A stretch of 64,000 nucleotides of DNA from Dyadobacter pollutisoli (lineage in GTDB: Bacteria > Bacteroidota > Bacteroidia > Cytophagales > Spirosomataceae), in NCBI RefSeq assembly GCF_026625565.1, contig NZ_CP112998.1:5544001-5608000 (forward strand), in the 5' to 3' direction. Positions 34,131 through 42,471 of the stretch are shown here, piece by piece; the stretch's first letter is position 1; each line of letters opens with the position of its first letter. The notes beneath the pieces were generated by a model that searched no databases, was not told the DNA's origin, and saw nothing but the letters and a program-made list of their open reading frames with translations. Position numbers and translations under genes: made by a program.

Positions 34131-35108
34131 GTGAAAATGATTCTGAAAATTACAAAATGGCTCGTGCTGATCATTGTCTTCAAGACGATGATAGTCATGA
34201 TCATTGCGCAATTTTATACAGATCCCAGGCAAGATGTTGACGCCCGGAAAAAGCTTTGCAAAGCATTCAGACCCAATGTGGTATTCATCGGAACGAGCCG
34301 CACGCTATACGGGGTTGACCCCGCGATTTTTGATTCATTAAATCATCAGCAAACGCGCAGTTACAACTTTGGGATATTCAGCCTGTCCCCACAAGTTTCG
34401 TTTCAAATTGCGGATCAGTTTATTTCAAATGATCCCGAGGTCAAAACAATTTACATTGAATTAAGCGCATTGGATTACAACACCGTAGCTTTAAAGCCCG
34501 ATCAGGTCTTTCAGGACGCGGCTTTCAGGGCGAATGTGATGGCCCGTAGTTCTCACATTGACACACATGATAAGTTGAGTGGCTTTTTACTAGGCCTCAA
34601 TACCACTTTGTTCCAGATGTTTTCCATCGTTCCGCAGATCACAACTATCAAAAAAATGATCAGCCCTGTCTCCGACCCCATTGAAGGCCAGCCTGAATTG
34701 AGCGATAATGGTCATCAGCCAGTTGCATTGGCACTTTCTCAAATCAATGACCGCATTCTAAATAATAAGGCCGCTACGCAACAAATGTTGGCAAAACATC
34801 AGCCTGTGATGCCAAATACTTATTATATTTCCAGAATTAACGAATTGATCGCGCGGGCAAACCAGGCTGGGAAAAAGGTCATTCTCTTTTATCCGAACAA
34901 TCTGACAAAAACCGAATCTTTAATTCTGTCACAGGTAGCGCCTTACTTACCGGAACAAAATCTGATCCGCTTACCGGAGGATCAACAATTGAATGCCCTT
35001 TTCAAACCGGAGCATTTATTTGATCCGCATCATTTGAATCAAAAAGGAGCCACTATCTATACCCGCTTTTTACAAAAGGAATCAAAAAAACGACTTGACA
35101 ATATATAA
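34131..35108 (+). CDS. Membrane-anchored SGNH-like protein (DltD/AlgJ-type partner of the MBOAT)
   Basis: A 325-residue protein with one N-terminal TM anchor (about 9-27) and an extracytoplasmic domain. VVFIGTSRTLYGVDP carries a block I-type GxSR with Ser56 as putative nucleophile. The C-terminal HLFDPHHLNQKGATIYT gives the Asp-x-x-His pair. The layout is that of DltD/AlgX/AlgJ partners, which finish acyl transfer outside the cell. GTG at 34131 is the likely start, 3 bases after the MBOAT stop. Sequence support is limited to these two blocks, so SGNH membership is probable rather than certain; context is strong. Confidence 0.78.
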   Translation: MKMILKITKWLVLIIVFKTMIVMIIAQFYTDPRQDVDARKKLCKAFRPNVVFIGTSRTLYGVDPAIFDSLNHQQTRSYNFGIFSLSPQVSFQIADQFISNDPEVKTIYIELSALDYNTVALKPDQVFQDAAFRANVMARSSHIDTHDKLSGFLLGLNTTLFQMFSIVPQITTIKKMISPVSDPIEGQPELSDNGHQPVALALSQINDRILNNKAATQQMLAKHQPVMPNTYYISRINELIARANQAGKKVILFYPNNLTKTESLILSQVAPYLPEQNLIRLPEDQQLNALFKPEHLFDPHHLNQKGATIYTRFLQKESKKRLDNI

Positions 35109-35120
35109 AGCCAGTTACTG

Positions 35121-36503
35121 ATGCTAGCATTTTCCATTTTCGCCTATTTGCTGGCCAATCTTGGGATAGGACTTTGGGCCTCCAAAAGAATCTCCACGAC
35201 CCAGGACTTCGTATTAGCCGGCAGACGGCTCCCATTGCTTTTGGCTGCATCCGCTACTTTTGCAACCTGGTTTGGCTCCGAAACCATTATGGGCGCACCG
35301 ACGGAATTTGTCGAAAATGGCTTATTGGGCGTCATAGAGGACCCTTTTGGCGCTTCCCTTTGTCTTTTGCTTGTTGGGCTTTTCTTCGCCCGCCGGTTTT
35401 ACAAAATGAATATCATTACGTTCTGCGATTTTTTCAGGATACGTTACGGACGCTATGCAGAACTGATATCCGCCATTCTCATTATCCCTTCCTATTTCAG
35501 CTGGATCGCCGCTCAGCTAATGGCGATGGGTATCGTTTTAAAAGTGGTACTAGGCTGGTCTTTAACCTATTGCATTCTGTCGAGTTCGTTGGTAGTGATC
35601 TTTTACACTATCTGGGGCGGTATGTGGTCTATTTCCATTACCGATTTTGTGCAAACCGTTATGATCATTATCGGCCTGCTCGTGGTATCGGCGGTTTTGT
35701 ATGAAAAAGTTGGCGGTTTTACACCACTTATTGAGGCCGCCCCCAAAGGCTTTTTCCGATTTTACCCTGATTTTACTTTCAAAGCCTCCGTGGAATATTT
35801 CGCAGCCTGGATTACCATAGGCCTCGGCTCCATTCCTCAGCAGGATGTTTTTCAGAGGGTTATGTCTGCGAAATCAGCGGAGGTATCGGTAAAAGCGACT
35901 TTACTTTCCTCCCTCATGTACCTGACCGTGGCATTGCTTCCGCTTTTTATCGGGTTATGCGGCCATCACCTCTACCCGGAGTCGGACAAAGATGGCCAGA
36001 TGATCATTCCTAACATGGTGCTGCAGCATATGAACCTGCCGCTTCAGATCATATTTTTCGGAGCCCTGGTCTCTGCTATTCTGAGTACTACCAGCAGCGC
36101 GATCATGGCGCCGTCGGTAGTTTTGGGAGAGAATATCTTCAAGTTCTTTAATCCGAAATTGAATGATGAACAACTATTAAAAATCATTCGCATTGGTATT
36201 GTCGTCATCACTGTGGTATGCATTACCCTGGCAGTCACCCGCGAAAGCATCTTCGATCTCGTGGCCGAATCCTCTGCATTTAGCCTTGTTTCACTTTTTG
36301 TACCGCTGGCTGCGGGAATTTACTGGAAGCAAACCAATGAGCAGGGCTGCATTATATCCATGGTACTAGGGCTCGTCGTCTGGCTGATTTGCGTATCCAT
36401 TAAAACCGAATACCCGCCACTCATTTACGGCCTCCTCGCCAGCCTAGGTGGTATGATAATCGGAGTTCTCTGCTTTCCGGTCCCAGCCGCCAAGCGATTG
36501 TAA
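35121..36503 (+). CDS. Sodium:solute symporter (SSF) family protein
   Basis: A 460-residue polytopic transporter with about 13 TM helices of the LeuT fold. Signature segments are VLAGRRLPLLLAASATFATWFGSETIMG, GLGSIPQQDVFQRVMSAKS and SAILSTTSSAIMAPS (Na-site region). SSF proteins import sugars, carboxylates, proline or urea with Na+. It starts 12 bases after the SGNH-like gene on the same strand, so co-transcription is likely and it may supply a substrate to the acyl-transfer cluster, but the ligand cannot be read from sequence. Its last 60 bases overlap the convergent Kef-like gene. Confidence 0.9.
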   Translation: MLAFSIFAYLLANLGIGLWASKRISTTQDFVLAGRRLPLLLAASATFATWFGSETIMGAPTEFVENGLLGVIEDPFGASLCLLLVGLFFARRFYKMNIITFCDFFRIRYGRYAELISAILIIPSYFSWIAAQLMAMGIVLKVVLGWSLTYCILSSSLVVIFYTIWGGMWSISITDFVQTVMIIIGLLVVSAVLYEKVGGFTPLIEAAPKGFFRFYPDFTFKASVEYFAAWITIGLGSIPQQDVFQRVMSAKSAEVSVKATLLSSLMYLTVALLPLFIGLCGHHLYPESDKDGQMIIPNMVLQHMNLPLQIIFFGALVSAILSTTSSAIMAPSVVLGENIFKFFNPKLNDEQLLKIIRIGIVVITVVCITLAVTRESIFDLVAESSAFSLVSLFVPLAAGIYWKQTNEQGCIISMVLGLVVWLICVSIKTEYPPLIYGLLASLGGMIIGVLCFPVPAAKRL

Positions 36504-38321
36504 ATTAACAGCCTGCTGGTCGGCACGCATGATCATTTCCAATTCTTCAATGTGCTGTCTCGCCGCATTGACATATTCTTCATCATTCCGAATGCTGGAA
36601 AGGTGTTTCAATGTTCTTTCATCATGAATAAAGAACGTCTTTGCAGATCGGGTAGCCTCATGTGCACGGTAGCCTAGTAGTTTCAGAGCATCAGTGCCAA
36701 CTCGTAAACTGGTATCAAATGTCTCACGGTAAATGTGCATCATACCCGCATTCATCAGGTCGTAAGCATCATTACGGTTCGTGGAGCGCACCAGCATATG
36801 CAGGTTTGGAAAATGCTTTTTGACCGTTTCAATCAATTCAAGACGCTTTTCTTCGTCACTGATCGCAATGATGATCATTTGCGCCTTACCTGCTCCGGCA
36901 ATGTCCAGCAACTCGTAGCGGGTCGCGTCACCGTAATAGACTTTCAAACCCATACGCCTCAGGAAGTCAACATTGTCACTATCGTTGTCGAGTACCGTAG
37001 CCTCCACATTATTAGCCCTCAAAAACCTGCCAATGGTATTCCCAAAGTGTCCGTAACCGGCAATAATGACCGGATTATCTTGCTCTTCAATGTCACTCGC
37101 CTTATGAACTTCAATATTCGAACCAACGGTGCACAATCTGGGAAGGATCAGCTTTTCGTTGATCATCATGACCAGCGGCGTCAGTGCCATACTGATAGCG
37201 ACCACGGCCATCATGGTATCGGTAATGTCTTTGGTCAATACGCCTTGCTGCGCTGAGAAACTGAGCAGTACAAAAGCAAATTCCCCAATCTGGCTCAGAC
37301 CTATGCTAAATATAAAATTTTGCGCATTCCTGACTTTGAATATTTTACCTAAAACAAAAAGGATTACCATCTTAAAACTCATCACTCCGACTACCAAACC
37401 AATGATTAAAAATGGCTTTGAAACAATGAGTTGAAAATCGATAGACGAACCTACTGATATGAAAAACAGTCCGAGCAGCAGGCCTTTGAATGGATCAATG
37501 GAACTTTCCAGCTCATGACGGTACTCGCTGTTCGCTAAAACAACTCCTGCAACAAACGCCCCCAATGCCGGGCTTAACCCCACGGAAGTCATCAAAACAG
37601 CGATACCGACAACCAAGAGCAATGCGGTAGCCGTGAACATTTCGCGCATTCCCGTCCGCGCCATCAGCCTGAATACTGGACGCAGCAGATATTTACCGGT
37701 AATTACCACGATGGCAACCGATAAAAGAACAATAATTGCCTGTTGCCACGCAGGAAATGCACTCACAACTGAGCCGGTTCCATGGGTTTCCTGTACGGCC
37801 GGATGATCGGCCAGTAGCGGGAACAATGCGAGCATTGGGATAATAGCAAGGTCTTGAAACAGCAGTACCGCAAAGGAGCTTTGCCCGGCGACCGTTTTCA
37901 GCCAGCCTTTTTCATTCAATGTCTGCATGACAATGGCCGTGGAAGACATGGCCGTGATCATTCCGAGCGCCAATGATTCTTTCCAGCCTAACTGAAAAGC
38001 CATGGCCAAGCCAGCTACAACCACACTGGTAACACTCACCTGCAAGCCGCCCAATCCGGCAATACTTTTGCGCATGCGCCACAAGCGGGAAGGTTCCAGT
38101 TCGAGCCCGATGACAAAAAGCATCATTACCACCCCAAATTCAGCGAAATGCATAATGTCCTGCCCTTCCAGCCCTATGAATTTAAGACCGGCGGGGCCAA
38201 TAGCAATTCCTGCGACGAGGTACCCCAGTACAGAACCCAATCCCAATCGTTTGGCAATGGGAACCATGATTACGGCCGCAGCCAGATAGATCATGGCTTG
38301 AAAAAATACAGTTTGTTGCAT
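36444..38321 (-). CDS. Monovalent cation:proton antiporter-2 (KefB/KefC family)
   Basis: A 625-residue K+/H+ antiporter. Residues 1-385 hold about 12-13 TM helices of the CPA2 type (GYLVAGIAIGPAGLKFIG, FQDLAIIPMLALFPLL with the conserved Asp). An RCK/TrkA-N domain follows (VIIAGYGHFGNTIGRFLRAN), binding NAD or related nucleotides, and a C-terminal tail with charged helices. It protects cells from electrophiles by K+ efflux in the E. coli case. The stop codon lies inside the 3' end of the convergent SSF gene. The KefF-like gene lies 15 bases upstream on the same strand, a typical pairing. Confidence 0.93.
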   Translation of the reverse strand: MQQTVFFQAMIYLAAAVIMVPIAKRLGLGSVLGYLVAGIAIGPAGLKFIGLEGQDIMHFAEFGVVMMLFVIGLELEPSRLWRMRKSIAGLGGLQVSVTSVVVAGLAMAFQLGWKESLALGMITAMSSTAIVMQTLNEKGWLKTVAGQSSFAVLLFQDLAIIPMLALFPLLADHPAVQETHGTGSVVSAFPAWQQAIIVLLSVAIVVITGKYLLRPVFRLMARTGMREMFTATALLLVVGIAVLMTSVGLSPALGAFVAGVVLANSEYRHELESSIDPFKGLLLGLFFISVGSSIDFQLIVSKPFLIIGLVVGVMSFKMVILFVLGKIFKVRNAQNFIFSIGLSQIGEFAFVLLSFSAQQGVLTKDITDTMMAVVAISMALTPLVMMINEKLILPRLCTVGSNIEVHKASDIEEQDNPVIIAGYGHFGNTIGRFLRANNVEATVLDNDSDNVDFLRRMGLKVYYGDATRYELLDIAGAGKAQMIIIAISDEEKRLELIETVKKHFPNLHMLVRSTNRNDAYDLMNAGMMHIYRETFDTSLRVGTDALKLLGYRAHEATRSAKTFFIHDERTLKHLSSIRNDEEYVNAARQHIEELEMIMRADQQAVNLQSLGGWDRKAENSDYHTT

Positions 38322-38336
38322 CAGAAAGGCAGGGAA

Positions 38337-38924
38337 TTATTTATAAAGTTCGTTCAGATATTCAACGTGCTGGTAATGATGCGAGCCGATTTCATCTTTT
38401 ACAAACGCATTCAGGATCGAAGCATATTGCTGTCCGTAAGATTCAAGTTCTGCCTCGCTGACGGTATAAGTCTCGTGGACGACAAACGGGGGCAGATACT
38501 CCATTTTGCACAAATGGGCCGTCTGGTTAAAAGGAAGCAGAAACTGGTTCACCGGAAAACGGTTATAGCCCGTCTCTTTGTATGCCTCTTTTCCACCACC
38601 ACACGACAATGCATTGAAGATCTTCTTTCCGGCCAATGCATCGCCTTCAGGGCCATAAGCCCAGTTGTATTCCAGTACCAGGTCCTGCCATTGTTTCAAA
38701 ATAGGCGGACTGCTGTACCAGTAAAACGGATGCTGAAAAATAATGACATCATGCTGTAAAAGAAGCTGTTGCTCACGTTTTACATCTATATAAAGATCAG
38801 GATAATGCTCGTACAGATCATTAAAAGTGACTCCTTTGACATTCCGGCAATGCGTTTCCAAAGTTCTCTGAACATTGGATCTGCTTAATGTGGGATGTGC
38901 AAACTGGATCAGTATTTTGGACAT
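38337..38924 (-). CDS. NAD(P)H-dependent flavodoxin-fold oxidoreductase (KefF/KefG-like)
   Basis: A 195-residue FMN-dependent quinone reductase-like protein. ILIQFAHPTLSRSNVQRTL is the FMN phosphate loop; IIFQHPFYWYSSPPILKQWQD is the quinone/electrophile-binding segment; NALSCGGGKEAY is the second FMN loop. E. coli KefF/KefG bind and activate KefC/KefB, and the order (ancillary gene first, 15 bases before the antiporter) is preserved here. The ligand may not be glutathione, since many Bacteroidota use other thiols. Confidence 0.9.
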   Translation of the reverse strand: MSKILIQFAHPTLSRSNVQRTLETHCRNVKGVTFNDLYEHYPDLYIDVKREQQLLLQHDVIIFQHPFYWYSSPPILKQWQDLVLEYNWAYGPEGDALAGKKIFNALSCGGGKEAYKETGYNRFPVNQFLLPFNQTAHLCKMEYLPPFVVHETYTVSEAELESYGQQYASILNAFVKDEIGSHHYQHVEYLNELYK

Positions 38925-38950
38925 AATAGGAAATTTGGCGCTCAGAAATG

Positions 38951-39964
38951 CTAAGGGATCAAAATTACGGAACCTGTCGTTTTTCTCGCTTCCAAATCTG
39001 CCTGTGCTTGATTTGCCCGTGACAATGGATAACGGGTAATCGCCAGCTTTCCAAAAATTCCTTCCCGAACGGCAGCAAAAGTATCTTCCGCGAAGAGTTG
39101 CAGTGTTTCGTAATCCGGAATATAAGCACTTAATGCCGGAGTTACCAGGGTTATGGACTTCCTTCTTAATGCGGTATGGTCAATGTTTTCGGGCTGGCCT
39201 GAGGATGAGCCATAAAGCACAATCTTCCCGCCTTTGCGGATCAGGTCGATCGAATGTGTGAATGTGTCTCTGCCTACACCGTCGTAAACCACGTCCACGC
39301 CTCTCCCTCCGGTAATGTCATTGACTGAGTTTACAAATCCGTCACACTCCGCCAGAAATACGTGATCAACGCCATTTTCAATCGCTATCTCCTTTTTCTC
39401 CTCCGAGCCTACCGTACCGATCACGGTTGCACCCAGCGCCTTCGCCCATTTGGTAACGAGCGAGCCTACGCCGCCTGCGGCCGCATGTACGAGGATTATA
39501 TCTCCTTCGGAAACAGAATGAATGGATTTAATCAGCATTCTTGCCGTGAAGCCTTTTACCATAACAGCCGCAGCCTCTTCCAGCGTCACATCGTCCGGTA
39601 TGTGGATCAATTGATTGGTCGACACGATCCGTTCCTCCGCATAAGCTCCCGGAATAAAATGGTACCCTACACGGTCGCCGGTCCTAAATTCCGTCACCCA
39701 CGGCCCTACCTCCTCAATAACACCAGCAGCCTCTACCCCAGGCACATATGGAAATGACTTGACGGGAAATTTACCGTCTCTGAAATATGTATCTACAAAA
39801 TTCAGCCCCACAGCCTCTTGCCGTATTTTTACCTGCCCCGGGCCTGGCTCGCTGATCGTCTCTTTTTCATAACCGAGTACCGACGGAGTTCCTTGTTTGT
39901 AGATTTTTACTATACCCGATGTTTTTATATTTTCTCTAATTAACCCTGACATATCCGTGATCAT
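38951..39964 (-). CDS. Zinc-independent quinone oxidoreductase (QOR-type, MDR superfamily)
   Basis: A 337-residue NADPH:quinone reductase-like enzyme. GLNFVDTYFRDGKFP and VPGVEAAGVIEEVG form the catalytic domain, LVHAAAGGVGSLVTKWAKALGATVIGT the NADPH-binding Rossmann turn, and VDVVYDGVGRDTF the second nucleotide segment. The Cys/His zinc ligands of alcohol dehydrogenases are absent. ATG at 39964 or 39952 are both plausible starts; 39964 is used. A 14-bp perfect palindrome 11 bases upstream, beside the TetR gene, suggests repression relieved by an electrophile. It is downstream of the Kef pair's promoter region, hinting at a shared detoxification theme. Confidence 0.9.
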   Translation of the reverse strand: MITDMSGLIRENIKTSGIVKIYKQGTPSVLGYEKETISEPGPGQVKIRQEAVGLNFVDTYFRDGKFPVKSFPYVPGVEAAGVIEEVGPWVTEFRTGDRVGYHFIPGAYAEERIVSTNQLIHIPDDVTLEEAAAVMVKGFTARMLIKSIHSVSEGDIILVHAAAGGVGSLVTKWAKALGATVIGTVGSEEKKEIAIENGVDHVFLAECDGFVNSVNDITGGRGVDVVYDGVGRDTFTHSIDLIRKGGKIVLYGSSSGQPENIDHTALRRKSITLVTPALSAYIPDYETLQLFAEDTFAAVREGIFGKLAITRYPLSRANQAQADLEARKTTGSVILIP

Positions 39965-39974
39965 TACCAACTAC

Positions 39975-39988
39975 AGAATGATCATTCT
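39975..39988. promoter_or_regulatory. 14-bp perfect palindrome, candidate TetR operator
   Basis: AGAATGATCATTCT is its own reverse complement and lies between the TetR-family gene and the quinone oxidoreductase start, about 11 bases from the latter. A related dyad occurs upstream of the TetR gene at 40602-40615. Confidence 0.65.
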
Positions 39989-40002
39989 ATAATTGAATAA
40001 AC

Positions 40003-40581
40003 TTATTTTTTTATTGATTTAACCAAAAACTCGGCTTGTTGCTGCAACAGTTCCGGGTCACCATAAACCAGGTAAGACTGCCAGAAACCCGTAAAATTGG
40101 AAACGATAAAATTAGCCAACATTGCCGGATCGCGCTTGCTATTGATCTCTCCTGCCTTCTGCGCTTTTTTTAGCAGCTCTTTCAGGACAGCTACCATGTT
40201 TGTGGTATTTTCTTTTAATATGGCATGTACCTCTTCATCAACCGAAGCCAGTTCAAACGCGGATTTGACTCCCATGCATGTTTTCCCTTCTGCAATGGTC
40301 CGTAGCGCAGCCCTTTTGATAATTTTTTCCACAGCCTTGATCGGCGACTTTGCCTCCTCTACCGTCCTTTGATAATCCTCAAAAGTACTATCCGTATAAC
40401 TTCTCAGACATTGCAAAAACAAAGTGTGCTTATCTCCATAGGTATCGTAAATGCTGCCCCTGTTCAGCTCCATCGTTTCGACGAGATCCTGCATGGAAGT
40501 AGCGTTATACCCTTTCTGCCAGAAAAGGTCTCTTGCCTTCTCCAACTTTTCTTCTGGTTCAAATGCTTTGTTACGTGCCAT
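40003..40581 (-). CDS. TetR/AcrR family transcriptional regulator
   Basis: A 192-residue repressor. The N-terminal HTH reads KLEKARDLFWQKGYNATSMQDLVETMELNRGSIYDTYGDKHTLFLQCL, with the classical recognition helix LNRGSIYDTYGDK. The C-terminal ligand domain has the TetR_C-type segment SFEDYQRTVEEAKSPIKAVEK. A Cys in EGKTCMGVKSAFELA resembles thiol-sensing regulators. It lies between an SDR gene and a quinone reductase gene on the same strand, with a dyad on each side. Control of these enzymes and of itself is inferred. Confidence 0.93.
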   Translation of the reverse strand: MARNKAFEPEEKLEKARDLFWQKGYNATSMQDLVETMELNRGSIYDTYGDKHTLFLQCLRSYTDSTFEDYQRTVEEAKSPIKAVEKIIKRAALRTIAEGKTCMGVKSAFELASVDEEVHAILKENTTNMVAVLKELLKKAQKAGEINSKRDPAMLANFIVSNFTGFWQSYLVYGDPELLQQQAEFLVKSIKK

Positions 40582-40601
40582 GATTATCAGACAATTATTT
40601 C

Positions 40602-40615
40602 AGAACGATTGTTCC
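40602..40615. promoter_or_regulatory. Imperfect dyad upstream of tetR, candidate autoregulatory operator
   Basis: AGAACGATTGTTCC has a 10 of 14 symmetric match and shares the AGAAnGAT half-site with the perfect palindrome at 39975-39988. It lies 21 bases upstream of the TetR gene start codon. Confidence 0.5.
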
Positions 40616-40659
40616 AGAATCGGATATTAAATTTCACTTGCTACACCATTCGATTCTAA

Positions 40660-41454
40660 CTACAAAATGAATTTCGCAACGCCGCCATCCACTTTGAGCG
40701 CCGAACCATTGGTACCTGATGAAAGCGGGCTGGCAACGTAAGTGACCAGGTTCGCAATTTCTTCCACCGACGCAAAACGTTGAAGAAGTGACGTCGGTCT
40801 GGCAGTTTTAAAGAAATCCTTTTCCGCTTCTTCGGCACTTACCTGCGTAGCTTCACCCAACTGACGCACGAATTCCTGAACGCCCTCTGACTTTGTAGGT
40901 CCGGGCAAAACCGAATTTACAGTCACATGAGTCCCTTTGGTCAACTCCGACAAACCTCTGCTAACGGCCAGCTGGGCCGTTTTGGTGGTTCCATAATGGA
41001 TCATTTCCTCAGGAATATTCACCGCCGATTCGCTGGAAATAAAAATAATGCGGCCCCAGTTTCTTTCAATCATTCCCGGAAAATAGTGCCGCGACAAACG
41101 CACGCCGCTCATTACATTCACTTCAAAAAACCTGAACCAATCTTCATCTGTAATTTCTGTAAATGGTTTAGGTTCAAATATTCCTGCATTATTGACAAGG
41201 ATATCCACCTGTGGCAGTTTTTTCAGCAAAGCATTCACTTCATCTGCCTTTGAAAAATCAGCTGCAACCCCTGATATATCGCCATCGGGAAATGACTCAC
41301 TCAGTTTTGCGACTGCTTCGGCTACTCTGTCATCCGATCTTCCGTTGACAACCACTTTCGCACCTTCCTTCAATAAACTCTCAGCAATCGCAAATCCGAT
41401 GCCCTGAGTTGAACCGCTAATAAACGCTGACTTTCCTTTAAGCTGTAAATCCAT
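40660..41454 (-). CDS. SDR family NAD(P)-dependent oxidoreductase
   Basis: A 264-residue classical short-chain dehydrogenase. Visible motifs are SGSTQGIGFAIAESLL (TGxxxGIG cofactor turn), ILVNNAGIF (NNAG), FISSESAVNIPEEMIHYGTTKTAQ (catalytic Ser and YxxxK with Tyr and Lys) and LPGPTKSEGVQEF. The C-terminal GTNGSALKVDGGVAKFIL is standard. The in-frame ATG at 41475 adds a weak extension; MDLQLKGKSAFISG at 41454 fits the family. It precedes the TetR gene and its putative operator, so it may form the first gene of a detoxification operon. Confidence 0.92.
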   Translation of the reverse strand: MDLQLKGKSAFISGSTQGIGFAIAESLLKEGAKVVVNGRSDDRVAEAVAKLSESFPDGDISGVAADFSKADEVNALLKKLPQVDILVNNAGIFEPKPFTEITDEDWFRFFEVNVMSGVRLSRHYFPGMIERNWGRIIFISSESAVNIPEEMIHYGTTKTAQLAVSRGLSELTKGTHVTVNSVLPGPTKSEGVQEFVRQLGEATQVSAEEAEKDFFKTARPTSLLQRFASVEEIANLVTYVASPLSSGTNGSALKVDGGVAKFIL

Positions 41455-41568
41455 ATTAATATGATTGAAATACAATTTGTTGATGTTTACCTGACCGAAA
41501 TTCCCGTGCCTTGATTTGGCAGCAGGATTTAGTAACTTTATAACACCTTACTTCCAGAAATCGTCCGC

Positions 41569-42447
41569 ATGAAGAAATTTTATCTGCTATTTTTTTCGCT
41601 GCTTACATTCGGCGCATTTGCCCAAAGCCCCAGAGTACTGATCGTGACGGCGCATCCCGACGACGAAACCATGTTCCCCGTGACTATTTTCAAAATCACG
41701 CACGAATTGAAAGGCTCAGCCGATCTTGCACTCATTACCGACGCATCAGGCGGGTACAATGGACTGGTAGCATCAAGTTATTACGGCATGAACCTTGTCG
41801 ATTCCGTTACCGGAAGAAAGCATTTGCCTTTGATACGGAAGAAGGAATTGATGGCTTCCGGCGAAATCCTGGGAATTGGTAATTTCTTTTTCTTTGACCA
41901 ACTGGACGACTACTACAACCGGGACGAAAAGCCCTATTTGCTAGGCAAAAACTGGGATATCAACTATGTGGAGCGTCGCCTGGATCAGATACTGGCGAAA
42001 GGAAACTACGATTTTGTGTTCTGTCTGGTACCGGGCGAAGGTCAGCACGCACATCATAAAACTGCGTCAATCAGCGCCATTCGTGCAGTTCAGCGTTTTA
42101 AAGGTACCAAAAAACCGGTCGTTTTAGGTGGACAATCACAGGCCAAGGGTTATACATTCAAATTTTCACAACTGGACGGTTACCCCGAGACCGCAATCCT
42201 TCCCAATGCACCGGTGTTTGAATTTGATCGTACTTATGGTTTTGGAGAAGACAAAAAACACAGCTACATGATCGTGGCCGACTGGGTAAAAGCAGCTCAC
42301 AAGTCGCAAAGTGGAGATATGAATCAATCAATGCATCGCGGCGACCTCGAAGCATTCTGGTACTTTGCGATTAATGGTGAAAGCGGGATTAGTAAGGCGA
42401 AAGAACTATTTGACCAGGTCAACAGCTCCGGATTTTCCAAAAAATGA
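41569..42447 (+). CDS. Secreted PIG-L/LmbE family deacetylase
   Basis: A 292-residue exported zinc hydrolase. The signal peptide ends FGAFAQ. VLIVTAHPDDETMFP holds the HPDD(E) zinc and catalytic residues, and GEGQHAHHKTASISAIRAV contributes the second His. The family removes acyl groups from N-acetylglucosamine-type sugars, for example in GPI or mycothiol synthesis; an exported version is more likely to act on polysaccharide. Monocistronic and convergent with the sugar operon, which is a possible but unproven link. Confidence 0.9.
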   Translation: MKKFYLLFFSLLTFGAFAQSPRVLIVTAHPDDETMFPVTIFKITHELKGSADLALITDASGGYNGLVASSYYGMNLVDSVTGRKHLPLIRKKELMASGEILGIGNFFFFDQLDDYYNRDEKPYLLGKNWDINYVERRLDQILAKGNYDFVFCLVPGEGQHAHHKTASISAIRAVQRFKGTKKPVVLGGQSQAKGYTFKFSQLDGYPETAILPNAPVFEFDRTYGFGEDKKHSYMIVADWVKAAHKSQSGDMNQSMHRGDLEAFWYFAINGESGISKAKELFDQVNSSGFSKK

Positions 42448-42471
42448 AATAAAGGCATTGAATTTCAGACG

